A DNA stretch of 64,000 bases, taken from Actinomycetota bacterium. Lineage in GTDB: Bacteria; Actinomycetota; AC-67. Numbering within the stretch: position 1 is the stretch's first letter; each line of letters begins with the position of its first letter. Location of the stretch: the NCBI GenBank assembly GCA_041658565.1, contig JBAZZY010000001.1:248001-312000 (forward strand). The letters run 5' to 3'. A program made the translations under genes and the position numbers. The notes beneath the pieces are model-generated. The model saw nothing but the letters and a program-made list of their open reading frames with translations. It was not told the origin of the DNA and did not search any database. This document shows positions 9,281 through 17,747 of the stretch, piece by piece.

Positions 9281-10294
9281 TCAGACCTCGCCCTCGACAC
9301 TGCGCAGCTCGCGAGGCTCCCCCAGCAACACAATCACGTCCCCGGGCTGAAGTACCTCATCCCCGGTGGGTCGAGGCAGCACGGTCGTGCCGCGCCGCAC
9401 GACCAGCGGCGTCGCGCCCTCGCACGCCTCCCCAAGGCTCATGCCCACCAGCGCCGATCCCGGCTCGACCTGCAGCTCCTCCAGACGCATCTTCTCGTCG
9501 CCACGGCCGGTGATCTCGAGATAGTCCAGGACGCGCGGGCGCAAGGACAGCATCGCCATGTGACGCCCGCTCGACACGTACGGCGAGATCACACGGTCTG
9601 CGCCGGCGCGATAGAGCCGGTCTGCCGCGGCCGATTCGCTGGCGCGCGCCACGATGAACAAATTCGCCCGCAGGGAGCGCGCGGTAAGCGTGATGTAGAC
9701 GTTGTCTGCGTCGGAGTCCACAGCGCTGATCAGACCGCGCGCACGATCGATGCCGACGCTTTGGAGTACCGCCTCCGACGTAGGATCCCCGATCACATAC
9801 CGCACGCCGTCGCTCTGCATCCGCTCTTCGAGGTCTTCCAAGCGGTCGACGACCACGAACGGAACCCGCTCGCCCTCAAACTCCCGCGCAACCGCGCGCC
9901 CCACGCGACCGTACGCGCAGATGATGTAGTGATCCTTCATCTGGTCGATCTGCCGTTGCATCCGTCGCCTCCTGGAAACTTGCCGAATCCGTCCGTCCGC
10001 GAGAGCCGCAGTAAAGATCGCCAAACTCGCGAGAAACACGGCAACTCCGAACGCTGCGAGACTCGCACTAAACAACTTCTCGGCACCGCCGGGCACTTCG
10101 CCGGCAAGGAATCCCACGGTCGTGACGACCAGGACGGTCTGGTAGACGGCGTCGAGCAGTGAATAGCCGAAAGCCACGTAGCCCACCACGCCGTATGCGA
10201 GCAGGCCCCCCAGACCCGCCAGTGGGGCACGCAATTCGTGGAGGATTCCGTCCGCTGCTCGCACGGGACCCATCCTACGATCCGGCCGGGCCAC
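9281..10294 (-). CDS. Two-helix potassium channel with RCK (TrkA-N) domains
   Basis: 337 residues. Two membrane helices (about 28-45 and 75-95) surround a pore loop, followed by an RCK domain with Rossmann motif IICAYGRVGRAVARE, a conserved Asp (VVDR) and a C-terminal TrkA-C part. The layout matches MthK-like channels gated by cytoplasmic ligand. The selectivity filter reads TTVGFLAG (58-65), where TVGYG or TVGFG is expected: the fifth position is Leu, not Gly. GTG 10294 is the first start after trpC; ATG 10273 is also possible, and neither has a clear ribosome site. It sits between trpC and trpB in the same direction, probably cotranscribed. Could be a channel of altered selectivity or a sensor. 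Confidence 0.85.
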   Translation of the reverse strand: MARPDRRMGPVRAADGILHELRAPLAGLGGLLAYGVVGYVAFGYSLLDAVYQTVLVVTTVGFLAGEVPGGAEKLFSASLAAFGVAVFLASLAIFTAALADGRIRQVSRRRRMQRQIDQMKDHYIICAYGRVGRAVAREFEGERVPFVVVDRLEDLEERMQSDGVRYVIGDPTSEAVLQSVGIDRARGLISAVDSDADNVYITLTARSLRANLFIVARASESAAADRLYRAGADRVISPYVSSGRHMAMLSLRPRVLDYLEITGRGDEKMRLEELQVEPGSALVGMSLGEACEGATPLVVRRGTTVLPRPTGDEVLQPGDVIVLLGEPRELRSVEGEV

Positions 10295-10309
10295 CCGGGC
10301 ACAAGCGCG

Positions 10310-11092
10310 TCAACGGCCCAGCAGTTCCCGCACCTTCGCCGCGGGATCCGGCGCGCGAACCAGCGCTTCACCCACCAAGACCGCATCGCATCCGACGCCT
10401 TCCAGGCGAACGACGTCGGCGCGTACCGACACCCCGCTCTCCCCCACAACGAGCGCCCCCTGCGGAGCAAAGGGTCGCAGGCGAGCCACGACGGTCGGAT
10501 CGACTCTAAGCGTGGCAAGATCACGCGTGTTGATGCCCACGACCCGAGCCCCGGCATCGGCCGCGCGCGCCATGTCGGCTTCATCGTGGACTTCGATCAG
10601 CGCAGTCATCCCGAGGGCGTCAACCAGCCCCGCCAAAGACACCAACTCGGTCTGATCAAGCACCGCGACAATCAGCAGAACCGCGTCGGCACCGGCGGCA
10701 CGCGCCTCCCACACCTGCAGCGGATCGCAGATGAAGTCCTTGCGCAGTACCGGAATCCCAACGGATGCGCGCACCGCGCTCAGATCCTCCAGCGATCCGC
10801 GGAAGTACTCGGGCTCGGTAAGCACGCTGATCGCCGCCGCGCCGCCGCGCTCGTACGCGGCAACCAACTCCAGGCGGTCCACATCCGGGGCGATGTCGCC
10901 CGCCGACGGCGATGCACGCTTCACTTCGGCGATCAACGATATCCCGGGAGTAGCCAGCGCAGCGGTGAAATCCCTCGGCGGTGCGACGTTGCGCGCGGAT
11001 TCACGCGCAACGTCCAGCGCTCCCGAGGCACGCCGGGCTTCCGCGTCGGCGCGGCGCGCGGCGGTGACACGTTGCAGAAAGGATCGGCTCAC
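10310..11092 (-). CDS. trpC: Indole-3-glycerol phosphate synthase
   Basis: 260 residues, single-function TrpC barrel closing the indole ring of CdRP. Family blocks are clear: LIAEVKRASPSAG, PVLRKDFICDPLQVWEARAAGADAVLLI and the GINTRDL segment with the catalytic Lys and Glu. Unlike E. coli there is no fused TrpF; that activity is probably supplied by the PriA-type HisA. GTG start at 11092 has no ribosome site and lies only 9 bases from a perfect -10 box, suggesting a leaderless message. Confidence 0.97.
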   Translation of the reverse strand: MSRSFLQRVTAARRADAEARRASGALDVARESARNVAPPRDFTAALATPGISLIAEVKRASPSAGDIAPDVDRLELVAAYERGGAAAISVLTEPEYFRGSLEDLSAVRASVGIPVLRKDFICDPLQVWEARAAGADAVLLIVAVLDQTELVSLAGLVDALGMTALIEVHDEADMARAADAGARVVGINTRDLATLRVDPTVVARLRPFAPQGALVVGESGVSVRADVVRLEGVGCDAVLVGEALVRAPDPAAKVRELLGR

Positions 11093-11101
11093 TCTGCCAC
11101 G

Positions 11102-11107
11102 ATTATA
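11102..11107 (-). promoter_or_regulatory. trpC: -10 box of a probable leaderless trpC promoter
   Basis: A perfect TATAAT on the minus strand. The transcription start expected 6-7 bases downstream falls within a few bases of the trpC GTG, leaving no room for a ribosome site. A -35 box is unclear: TTGGAG lies 20 bases upstream, longer than usual. The promoter explains how trpC and the genes after it are transcribed although vapBC on the other strand separates them from trpE. Confidence 0.6.
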
Positions 11108-11142
11108 GGCAGAGACGACATTCCCGACTCCAACGCTGGTGT

Positions 11143-11169
11143 ACCATCATGATATCATCATGTAATGGT
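11143..11169. promoter_or_regulatory. Inverted repeat in front of vapBC, likely autoregulatory operator
   Basis: CATcATGAT / ATCATcATG (11145-11162) is an 18-bp inverted repeat with one mismatched pair, centred on the perfect palindrome ATGATATCAT (11149-11158); ACCAT and ATGGT (11143-11147, 11165-11169) add a second outer inverted pair. It ends just before the vapB start. VapB-type antitoxins with the VapC partner normally repress their own promoter through such a site; binding here is inferred. Confidence 0.6.
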
Positions 11170-11174
11170 GGAGC

Positions 11175-11432
11175 ATGGCTAAAGTCCGAACACAGATCCA
11201 GCTCGAGCGTCGCCAGTACGAGCGGCTCAAGCGTTTAGCCCTTGAGCGCGGCCAATCCCTTTCCGCCGTGCTCCGCGCGCTCGTCGATGACGCCTTGGGG
11301 GGCGGTGCCGCCGCAGGCGCCGGGGCCGTTCGCGAGGCTCGGTTGGGGTTCGTTGGGTCGGGTCGCGACCGCGAGGGCAAGCGCGACGTTGCGCGCCTGC
11401 ACGACCGATACCTCTACGGCGACCATCGGTGA
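11175..11432 (+). CDS. vapB: VapB-type antitoxin
   Basis: 85 residues. The N-terminal 45 form a ribbon-helix-helix DNA-binding domain (RTQIQLERRQYERLKRLALERG, then SLSAVLRALVDDAL), and the Gly/Ala-rich linker plus charged tail would wrap around the toxin. It overlaps the downstream PIN toxin gene by four bases (GTGA), the usual antitoxin-toxin order. An inverted repeat immediately upstream is the likely autorepression site. It lies on the plus strand between trpE and trpC, which are both on the minus strand. Confidence 0.85.
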   Translation: MAKVRTQIQLERRQYERLKRLALERGQSLSAVLRALVDDALGGGAAAGAGAVREARLGFVGSGRDREGKRDVARLHDRYLYGDHR

Positions 11433-11836
11433 GCGTTTTCGTGGACACCTCGGCATGGTTTGCGCTCGCCTCGGTGACGGACCAGGACCACAAGGCCGCG
11501 CGCGCGATCTGGCGCGATCTCGTGGATCACGACGAAGCGCTGGTCACATCCTCCTACACGCTCGCGGAAACGATGGGCCTCATCCAGCACCGCTTGGGAT
11601 GGAAACCGCTCGAACTCTTCGCGGCCGCGGTGCGCACCGTGGATGTGGTCTGGATCGACGAGACGCGTCATCGCGAGGCCGAAGCGCTCGTCTTCACGCA
11701 TCGCCGCCGGGGAACGAACATCGTGGACGCAGCCGGGTTCGTCGTGATGCGAGCGCTCGACCTGGACACCGCGTTCGCGTTCGACGATGACTTCGCGCGC
11801 GAGGGGTTCCGGCTGCTCGGCTCGCCTAAGCGCTGA
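11429..11836 (+). CDS. vapC: VapC-type PIN-domain toxin
   Basis: 135 residues, a full PIN domain: FVDTSAW at the N-terminus with the first catalytic Asp, an acidic residue in the TLAETMG helix, Asp in NIVDAAGFVVM and a final FAFDDDFAREGF block. PIN toxins are Mg-dependent ribonucleases that cut tRNA or rRNA when not bound by VapB. All expected acidic residues are present, so the toxin looks active. GTG start inside the vapB stop. It converges on trpE with about 170 bases between. Confidence 0.88.
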   Translation: MSVFVDTSAWFALASVTDQDHKAARAIWRDLVDHDEALVTSSYTLAETMGLIQHRLGWKPLELFAAAVRTVDVVWIDETRHREAEALVFTHRRRGTNIVDAAGFVVMRALDLDTAFAFDDDFAREGFRLLGSPKR

Positions 11837-12009
11837 GGGTGGGCGATCTCCCCGACCGCGTGCGGCTCGAGAACTCCCCAGTGCGCCGGCGGTGACGTCG
11901 CCCGACGCGCGCGCGGTGATCGCGGGTCACGTCGCACACGACCCGGCCGCTCAGATCGCCGCCCCTGCCGCCGCGCCCTTCCCGACAATCGCGAGGCGCC
12001 GGGCCGGGG

Positions 12010-13491
12010 TCACGCCAAGCCTTCCGCGGCCTTCACCGCGGCGAAGAACGCTCGGGCCTTCGCTCGCGTCTCTTGCTCTTCGCGCTCTGGAACGGAATCC
12101 GCCACGATCCCTGCTCCGGCCTGCAGGTACGCCTTGCCGTCGCGCATGTATCCGGTACGCAGCGCGATGCAAGTGTCCACGTTGCCCGAGAAGTCGAAGT
12201 ACCCGACGGCGCCGGCGTAAGGACCGCGCCGCGTCGGCTCCAACTCGTCGATGATCTCCATCGCGCGAATCTTCGGAGCACCCGACACCGTTCCCGCCGG
12301 GAAAGAAGCCTTCAACGCGTCGAATGCCGTTCGACCTTCGGCCAACTCACCGCGCACGCTTGACACGATGTGCATCACGTGCGAGTACCGCTCAATCGTC
12401 ATCAACTCATCGACGCGCACGGTGCCGGGAACGCACACGCGTCCAAGGTCGTTGCGCGCAAGATCGACCAACATCACGTGCTCGGCGCGCTCCTTCTCGT
12501 CGTCGATCAAGTCGGCGGCGAGTTTGGCGTCCTCGGCCTCATCCGCGCCGCGCGGGCGCGTCCCGGCAATCGGACGGATCGTCGCTTCGCGACCGAACAC
12601 ACGCAAATGCGGCTCCGGCGACGAACCGACAATCGCCGTGCCGGGGAACTGCAAGTAGAACATGTACGGGCTCGGGTTGATCAATCGAAGCACGCGGTAG
12701 ACGTCGAACGGATCCGCCGTGGTGTCGCACTCGAACCGCTGCGACGGAACCACTTGGAAGATATCGCCGGTGGCGATGTACTCCTGCGCCCGCTCGACCT
12801 TGGCCATGTAGTCCCGCGGAGACTGATTCGAACGCAAGCCGTCCACCGGCGCATCGAAGCGCGGAGCGTCCAGGCGACTCGGTCCGGTCGCCGTCGAGAT
12901 TCGGGCGACCAGTTCCTCGGCTGCCGCAACCGCCTCGTCGTACTGTGCGGCGGGATCGTCCCCGATTACGACGTTGGAAATCACCGACATCCGCTGGCGC
13001 AAATGATCGAACACCAACAGTTGCCCGGTGAACAGCAACCACAACTCCGGCAGCGCAAGATCGTCGGTCGTCGTCTGAGGCAAGCGCTCGATGTAGCGAA
13101 CGCAGTCATAACCCACGTAGCCGACCGCGCCGCCGTGCAGCGGCGGCAAGCCGGCAAGCCGGGGCGCGCTGTAGGAGTTAAGTGCGCGCTCCAAAGCCGT
13201 CAGCGGGTCGGGCGCGCCGGCCGCAGCAGACGGCACCGCCCCTTCGAACGTAACCTCGCCGTCTCGCGAGGTCATCACCGAGAAGGGGCGCACCCCGATG
13301 AATGAGTACCGGCCCCAGCGCTCACCGTGCTCTACGGACTCCAGCAGGAACGAGTTCGGCTCGGCGCCGAGTTTGCGATACACCCCCACCGGTGTCTCCA
13401 GGTCCCCGAGCACCTCGCGCCAAACCGGCACGAGCGTGTACTCGCGCGAAAGCCGCAGGAACTCATCTCGGGACGGTTGATACTGGGTCAT
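12010..13491 (-). CDS. trpE: Anthranilate synthase component I
   Basis: 493 residues. Makes anthranilate from chorismate, using ammonia from a TrpG partner that is not in this window. The tryptophan feedback motif LLES is at residues 49-52; the chorismate-binding domain has IFQVVPSQRFE, PSPYMFYLQF, SSPEPHLRV, IAGTRPRG, VDLARNDLGRV and FPAGTVSGAPKIRAMEIIDELE. It follows hisI by 52 bases and is the last gene of the his-trp run before the vapBC interruption. The 173 bases between its stop and vapC show no gene. Confidence 0.97.
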   Translation of the reverse strand: MTQYQPSRDEFLRLSREYTLVPVWREVLGDLETPVGVYRKLGAEPNSFLLESVEHGERWGRYSFIGVRPFSVMTSRDGEVTFEGAVPSAAAGAPDPLTALERALNSYSAPRLAGLPPLHGGAVGYVGYDCVRYIERLPQTTTDDLALPELWLLFTGQLLVFDHLRQRMSVISNVVIGDDPAAQYDEAVAAAEELVARISTATGPSRLDAPRFDAPVDGLRSNQSPRDYMAKVERAQEYIATGDIFQVVPSQRFECDTTADPFDVYRVLRLINPSPYMFYLQFPGTAIVGSSPEPHLRVFGREATIRPIAGTRPRGADEAEDAKLAADLIDDEKERAEHVMLVDLARNDLGRVCVPGTVRVDELMTIERYSHVMHIVSSVRGELAEGRTAFDALKASFPAGTVSGAPKIRAMEIIDELEPTRRGPYAGAVGYFDFSGNVDTCIALRTGYMRDGKAYLQAGAGIVADSVPEREEQETRAKARAFFAAVKAAEGLA

Positions 13492-13543
13492 ACCGGCGAA
13501 GCATACCGCGCGCGCGCCGCCGCGCCGATGCGGATCGGCGGTC

Positions 13544-13864
13544 CTACGCGAGCGACCGGTAGAAGCAGGTGCGCTCGCCGGTGTGACAGGCGGGACCGGC
13601 TGCGTCCACCAGCACGAGCAAGGTGTCGGCGTCGCAGTCGTAGCGCACGTCGATCACGCGCTGGGTGTTCCCCGACGTCGCCCCTTTGTTCCAGAACTCC
13701 TGTCGGGAACGGCTCCAGAACCACGTGGTGCGCGTCTGGAGTGTGCGCGCGAGGGACTCCTCGTTCATCCAGGCAACCATCAGCACTTCACCGGTGTCGT
13801 GCTGTTGCACGACCGCGGGGATCAAGCCGTTGCCGTCGTACTTCATCTTCGCGTCGTCGCTCAT
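13544..13864 (-). CDS. hisI: Phosphoribosyl-AMP cyclohydrolase
   Basis: 106 residues, HisI only, without a fused HisE. Opens the adenine ring of PR-AMP in histidine synthesis. The metal-binding part is seen as [13 protein letters not shown] and [14 protein letters not shown], with the Cys/His ligands for zinc, and [17 protein letters not shown] is the substrate signature. It follows hisF after 111 bases that hold no obvious gene. Confidence 0.97.
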   Translation of the reverse strand: MSDDAKMKYDGNGLIPAVVQQHDTGEVLMVAWMNEESLARTLQTRTTWFWSRSRQEFWNKGATSGNTQRVIDVRYDCDADTLLVLVDAAGPACHTGERTCFYRSLA

Positions 13865-13975
13865 GTTCTCCTCGCCACCCAGATCATCTCTTCAGACTCC
13901 GGCCCAAACGGCCGTTCGTCGACCACTCGTCGTAGAAACCAACGAAAGCGCAGTACGGATCAGCCGGCACGGCGA

Positions 13976-14731
13976 TCAACCCCGTATGGGAAGTCCGCGC
14001 GCGCGGCAGTGCGCCTTGACGTCGGCAATCCGCATCTCGCCGAAGTGAAAGACGCTCGCGGCAAGCGCCGCTTCGGCGACATCCAGCGCCTCGGCGAAAT
14101 GCTCGGGAATCCCGGCCCCGCCCGAAGCGATCACCGGAACCGGAACCGCGTCGGATACGGCGCGCGTTAGCGCTAGGTCGTAGCCGTCCTTGGTTCCGTC
14201 GCGATCCATGCTCGTAAGCAGGATTTCCCCGGCCCCCAGTTCCGTCGTGCAACGGCGTGCCCAATCGACGGCATCTAAGCCTACCGGCGTCCGGCCGCCC
14301 TCGATCACGACTTCCCACCCACCGTCGGGGTGCGCGCGCGCATCGATGGCGATCACGATGCACTGCGATCCGAAAGCGTCCGTCGCCTCGCGAAGCAACT
14401 CGGGACTGCGCACCGCGGCGGTGTTGATCGCGACCTTGTCTGCGCCCGCGCGAAGAAGGTGCCGAACGTCGGCGACCGTTCGGACTCCTCCACCCACCGT
14501 CAACGGGATGAACACCTGCTCGGCGGTGCGATGCACGACGTCGATCATCGTCTCGCGGCCTTCCCACGACGCCGTGATGTCAAGGAACACCAGCTCGTCG
14601 GCACCTTCGCGATCGTAGATCTTGGCCATCTCCACCGGGTCGCCGGCGTCGCGAATATCGACAAAGCGGATCCCCTTGACGACGCGGCCTGCGTCGACGT
14701 CCAGACAGGGAATGATCCGGCGCGCAAGCAC
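13976..14731 (-). CDS. hisF: Imidazole glycerol phosphate synthase, cyclase subunit
   Basis: 251 residues. A barrel that closes the imidazole ring, releasing AICAR, with ammonia from HisH. The N-terminal Asp is in [17 protein letters not shown], the second Asp in [17 protein letters not shown] 14731 was taken as start because it begins this conserved N-terminus two bases after the hisA stop; the longer open frame would run into hisA. Likely translated by coupling with hisA. Confidence 0.97.
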   Translation of the reverse strand: MLARRIIPCLDVDAGRVVKGIRFVDIRDAGDPVEMAKIYDREGADELVFLDITASWEGRETMIDVVHRTAEQVFIPLTVGGGVRTVADVRHLLRAGADKVAINTAAVRSPELLREATDAFGSQCIVIAIDARAHPDGGWEVVIEGGRTPVGLDAVDWARRCTTELGAGEILLTSMDRDGTKDGYDLALTRAVSDAVPVPVIASGGAGIPEHFAEALDVAEAALAASVFHFGEMRIADVKAHCRARGLPIRG

Positions 14732-14733
14732 GG

Positions 14734-15444
14734 CTAGGACACCGCGTCGAGCGCTTCGGGAAGCGTGAATCGCCCGGCGTACAAAGCCTTGCCGACGATG
14801 CAGGCCTCGGCTCCCGACGTCGCAAGCGCGCGCAAGTCCTCGATCGACGACACTCCCCCGCTGGCGACGATCTTTGCCGCAGTTCGCGCCATTACATCGC
14901 GCAGCAAATCGACATTCGGTCCCTGGAGCATCCCGTCGCGCGCGACGTCGGTGACCACATACCGCGCGACCCCCGCCGCGTCCAGGCTCTCCAGCGTCGG
15001 GTAGAGATCGCCCCCGTCCTCGGTCCAACCGCGCGCCTGCAAACGCTCACCGCGCACGTCCAGTCCTACGGCGACCACATCGCCGTGGCGCGCGACCGCC
15101 TCCTCGACGAAGGACGGGTCGCGAAGTGCTTGAGTGCCGAGCACAACACGCGCCGCGCCTGCGCTCACGGCCCACTCGATCGCGTCCAAGGAGCGGATCC
15201 CGCCCGAGCACTGCACCGGAATAGACAGCGCGCCGATCACTTGAGCAATGACCTCGCGGTTCTTTGGAACGCCGTCGAGCGCGGCATCAAGGTCGACGAT
15301 GTGAAGCCAATCCCCGCCCTGGGCTTCGTACCGCTTGGCGACCGCAACGGGGTCGTCGTCGTAGACGGTCTCCTTCGCGAAATCGCCCTGAACAAGGCGC
15401 ACGCAACGACCGTCGCGGAGATCGACGGCAGGCAACAAGATCAT
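14734..15444 (-). CDS. priA: PriA-type phosphoribosyl isomerase (HisA/TrpF)
   Basis: 236 residues. The barrel isomerises ProFAR in histidine synthesis. It has the features of actinobacterial PriA, which also isomerises PRA in tryptophan synthesis (the TrpF step): Arg138-Gly139-Trp140 in the mobile loop ([12 protein letters not shown]), Ser80 in QCSGGIR, Thr165 and Asp170 in VVTDVARDG, matching PriA positions S81, R143, W145, T170 and D175. Asp8 (AVDLRDG) is the general base. No trpF is seen among the trp genes. It overlaps hisH by four bases (ATGA). Classical HisA without TrpF activity is less likely, given the RGW loop. Confidence 0.92.
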   Translation of the reverse strand: MILLPAVDLRDGRCVRLVQGDFAKETVYDDDPVAVAKRYEAQGGDWLHIVDLDAALDGVPKNREVIAQVIGALSIPVQCSGGIRSLDAIEWAVSAGAARVVLGTQALRDPSFVEEAVARHGDVVAVGLDVRGERLQARGWTEDGGDLYPTLESLDAAGVARYVVTDVARDGMLQGPNVDLLRDVMARTAAKIVASGGVSSIEDLRALATSGAEACIVGKALYAGRFTLPEALDAVS

Positions 15445-16043
15445 CGGCTACACATCCTCACGAAGTTCTCCAACACCAACCGACCGGCGTCGCCGCTCTT
15501 CTCGGGGTGGAACTGCGTCGCAACCATTGCGCCGCGTTCCGCGGCGCAGGTGAACTTCAAACCGTACTCCGTCGTCGCAGCCGACACGGCGGCATCGGCC
15601 GGCACCGGATAATAAGAGTGGACGAAATAGAAGTACGTCCCCGGATCGACGCCGGCGAACAAACGACTCGACGCGAGCGGATCCACCTGATTCCAGCCGA
15701 TGTGAGGGATCTTGACGGCACCGGGAAGACGCACGACTTCCCCCGCGAGCACTCCCGCTCCCGGCAACTCCGACTCTTGGGATCGCTCGAAAAGCAGTTG
15801 CAGACCCAGGCAGATTCCGAGGTACGGACGCTCGGCCGCGATCCATTCACGGATCACGTCGATGCGCGAGCCCAGGTTCGCGACGCAGGAGCCGAATGCC
15901 CCTTGACCGGGAACCACAAGCGCATCGGTGTTCGCGCTCGGCGTCTCCTCGACCCGCACCCGGGCGCCCGTGCGCTCGAGCGCCTTCGCTACCGACCGCA
16001 AGTTGCCCATCCCGAAATCAAGGACGGTGATGCTCGGAGTCAC
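15441..16043 (-). CDS. hisH: Imidazole glycerol phosphate synthase, glutaminase subunit
   Basis: 200 residues. Class I glutamine amidotransferase supplying ammonia to HisF. The catalytic Cys is in GICLGLQLLF, the His and Glu in QFHPEKSG, and the oxyanion strand loop is VPGQGAFG. It overlaps hisB upstream and hisA downstream by four bases each. Confidence 0.97.
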   Translation of the reverse strand: MTPSITVLDFGMGNLRSVAKALERTGARVRVEETPSANTDALVVPGQGAFGSCVANLGSRIDVIREWIAAERPYLGICLGLQLLFERSQESELPGAGVLAGEVVRLPGAVKIPHIGWNQVDPLASSRLFAGVDPGTYFYFVHSYYPVPADAAVSAATTEYGLKFTCAAERGAMVATQFHPEKSGDAGRLVLENFVRMCSR

Positions 16044-16690
16044 AGGCGTCCCTTGGTGCTCGGCAGGCCGCCACCCACGACACGGCAGGCTTCACCAAGC
16101 GCGCGCGCCAACGCCTTGAACTCCGCCTCCACGATGTGGTGTGGGTTCCTGCCCGCCAGCATGCGCACGTGAATCGTCGCACCGGCGGACTGCGCGACCG
16201 CCCGAACGAACTCCTCGGTCAGGCGCGTGTCGTACGTCCCGATCAACTTGGCCTTGGCATCCACGTCGTGCACCAGGAACGGACGTGCCGACAAGTCGAC
16301 CACGACCTGAACCAGCGCCTCGTCCAACGGAACGACGGCGCTGCCGAAACGCGAGATGCCGACCTTGTCTCCCAGCGCCGCCGCAACCGCTTCACCGATC
16401 GCGATGCCGGTGTCCTCGACGGTGTGATGCGCGTCGACCTCCAGATCGCCCTTGGCGCGCACCTCGAAGTCGAACCCGGCGTGCTTGCCGAGTTGCTCCA
16501 GCATGTGATCGAAGAACGGAATCCCCGTCTTCGCCTTGGACTTGCCGACACCGTCCAGGCTCAGACTCACTTCGACCCGGCTTTCCTTCGTCGCGCGCAC
16601 AACGCGCACCGAGCGCTCCCCGCGATTGGAGATCTGCGACCCTTTCGCCACCTTCGCGCGCGATGCGCGAGGACGCTTCTCAGTCGGCAT
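16040..16690 (-). CDS. hisB: Imidazoleglycerol-phosphate dehydratase
   Basis: 216 residues, dehydratase only, without the phosphatase domain of E. coli HisB. The manganese-binding HxxHH/E patterns are present twice: GIPFFDHML...VDAHHTVEDTGIAIGEA and GRNPHHIVEAEFKALARAL. ATG 16690 was chosen over GTG 16702 because GAGGAG lies 11 bases before the former and directly abuts the latter. It overlaps hisC by 11 bases. The N-terminal 25 residues are basic and not conserved in the family. Confidence 0.96.
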   Translation of the reverse strand: MPTEKRPRASRAKVAKGSQISNRGERSVRVVRATKESRVEVSLSLDGVGKSKAKTGIPFFDHMLEQLGKHAGFDFEVRAKGDLEVDAHHTVEDTGIAIGEAVAAALGDKVGISRFGSAVVPLDEALVQVVVDLSARPFLVHDVDAKAKLIGTYDTRLTEEFVRAVAQSAGATIHVRMLAGRNPHHIVEAEFKALARALGEACRVVGGGLPSTKGRL

Positions 16691-17747
16691 CCGAAAGCAC
16701 ACTCCTCAAGTTCTCGACGAAGGTCGCGTTCTGATCCTCCGTCCCCACCGTGACCCGAAGGGCGCGCGGGATCATCCCGGAGAAATCCCGCACGAGCACT
16801 CCGGACTCCGCAAGCGCGCGCCAGATCTTGGTCCCGTCCCACTGCGTCCGAAACAGCAAGAAGTTCGCCGCCGACGGGAACACCTCAACCCCGGGAACGC
16901 GAGCCATCTCTTGAGCAAGACGATCTCGCTCCGACACAATGTCGGCAACGCCGCGAAGGATCACTTGCTGGTGGTGCAACGCAGCTTCGCCCGCAGCTTG
17001 GGTTAGCGCCGACACGTGGTATGGAAGCCGCACGACTTGGATGGCCTCAACCAGCCATGGGTGCGCCAGCATGTATCCGATGCGCGCGCCGGCCAAGCGC
17101 CAGGACTTCGAAAAGGACCGAACAACGACCAAGCGCTCGTGCTTGGGCAGCAACGCGGCGGCGCTGTCTCCGGCGAAGTCCCCATACGCCTCGTCGACCA
17201 CCACCAGACCCGGCCCCGAGTCCAACGCGGCCTCGACGACCGACAGCGGATGCGCGTTGCCCGTCGGGTTGTTCGGCGAGCAGATGAACGTGATTGCGGG
17301 CGGGTCAAACGACACCCCCCAGGCCACCGTCTGTGCGTCGAGAACCCACGGCTCGGGCACTTCGCGGGCAACGATGGGCGTGCCTGTGACGATGGCGATA
17401 TGCGAATGCATCGCGTAGGTCGGTTCGAACAGCAACACCGGGCGCCCGGGTCCGCCGAAGGCAAGCACGAGCGTTTGGATGACCTCGTTTGATCCGTTGG
17501 CCACCCACACACCCTCGGCCGGCCATCCGTGACGCTCGCCGAGTCCGGCGCGAAGCGTGCGGACCTCCCGGTCGGGATAGCGATGTAGCGCCAGCGCGAC
17601 TGCACGTTCACCGAGTTCCTTCGCGAACGCCTCCGGCGGAGGCCACGGAGATTCGTTGGTGTTCAGACGAATCGGCGCATCGATCTGCGGCGCGCGGTAC
17701 GGCGGAATCCCCCGAAGGTCCTCGCGGATCTCGAAGGGCCGGGTCAC
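16680..17747 (-). CDS. hisC: Histidinol-phosphate aminotransferase
   Basis: 355 residues, fold-type I PLP enzyme. N-terminus RLNTNESPWPPP is the HisC signature, SPNNPTGN and VVDEAYGDF follow, and the PLP lysine is in SFSKSWRLAGARIGY. GTG 17747 overlaps the hisD stop (GTGA) and has GGAGG about 8 bases upstream, which decides it over the longer open frame. Confidence 0.96.
   Translation of the reverse strand: MTRPFEIREDLRGIPPYRAPQIDAPIRLNTNESPWPPPEAFAKELGERAVALALHRYPDREVRTLRAGLGERHGWPAEGVWVANGSNEVIQTLVLAFGGPGRPVLLFEPTYAMHSHIAIVTGTPIVAREVPEPWVLDAQTVAWGVSFDPPAITFICSPNNPTGNAHPLSVVEAALDSGPGLVVVDEAYGDFAGDSAAALLPKHERLVVVRSFSKSWRLAGARIGYMLAHPWLVEAIQVVRLPYHVSALTQAAGEAALHHQQVILRGVADIVSERDRLAQEMARVPGVEVFPSAANFLLFRTQWDGTKIWRALAESGVLVRDFSGMIPRALRVTVGTEDQNATFVENLRSVLSDAD

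Noticed and set aside
11837..12009. A gene or terminator between vapC and trpE
   Set aside because: Frames are shadows with no ribosome site, and only short repeats such as GGTGA/TCACG pair; nothing convincing.
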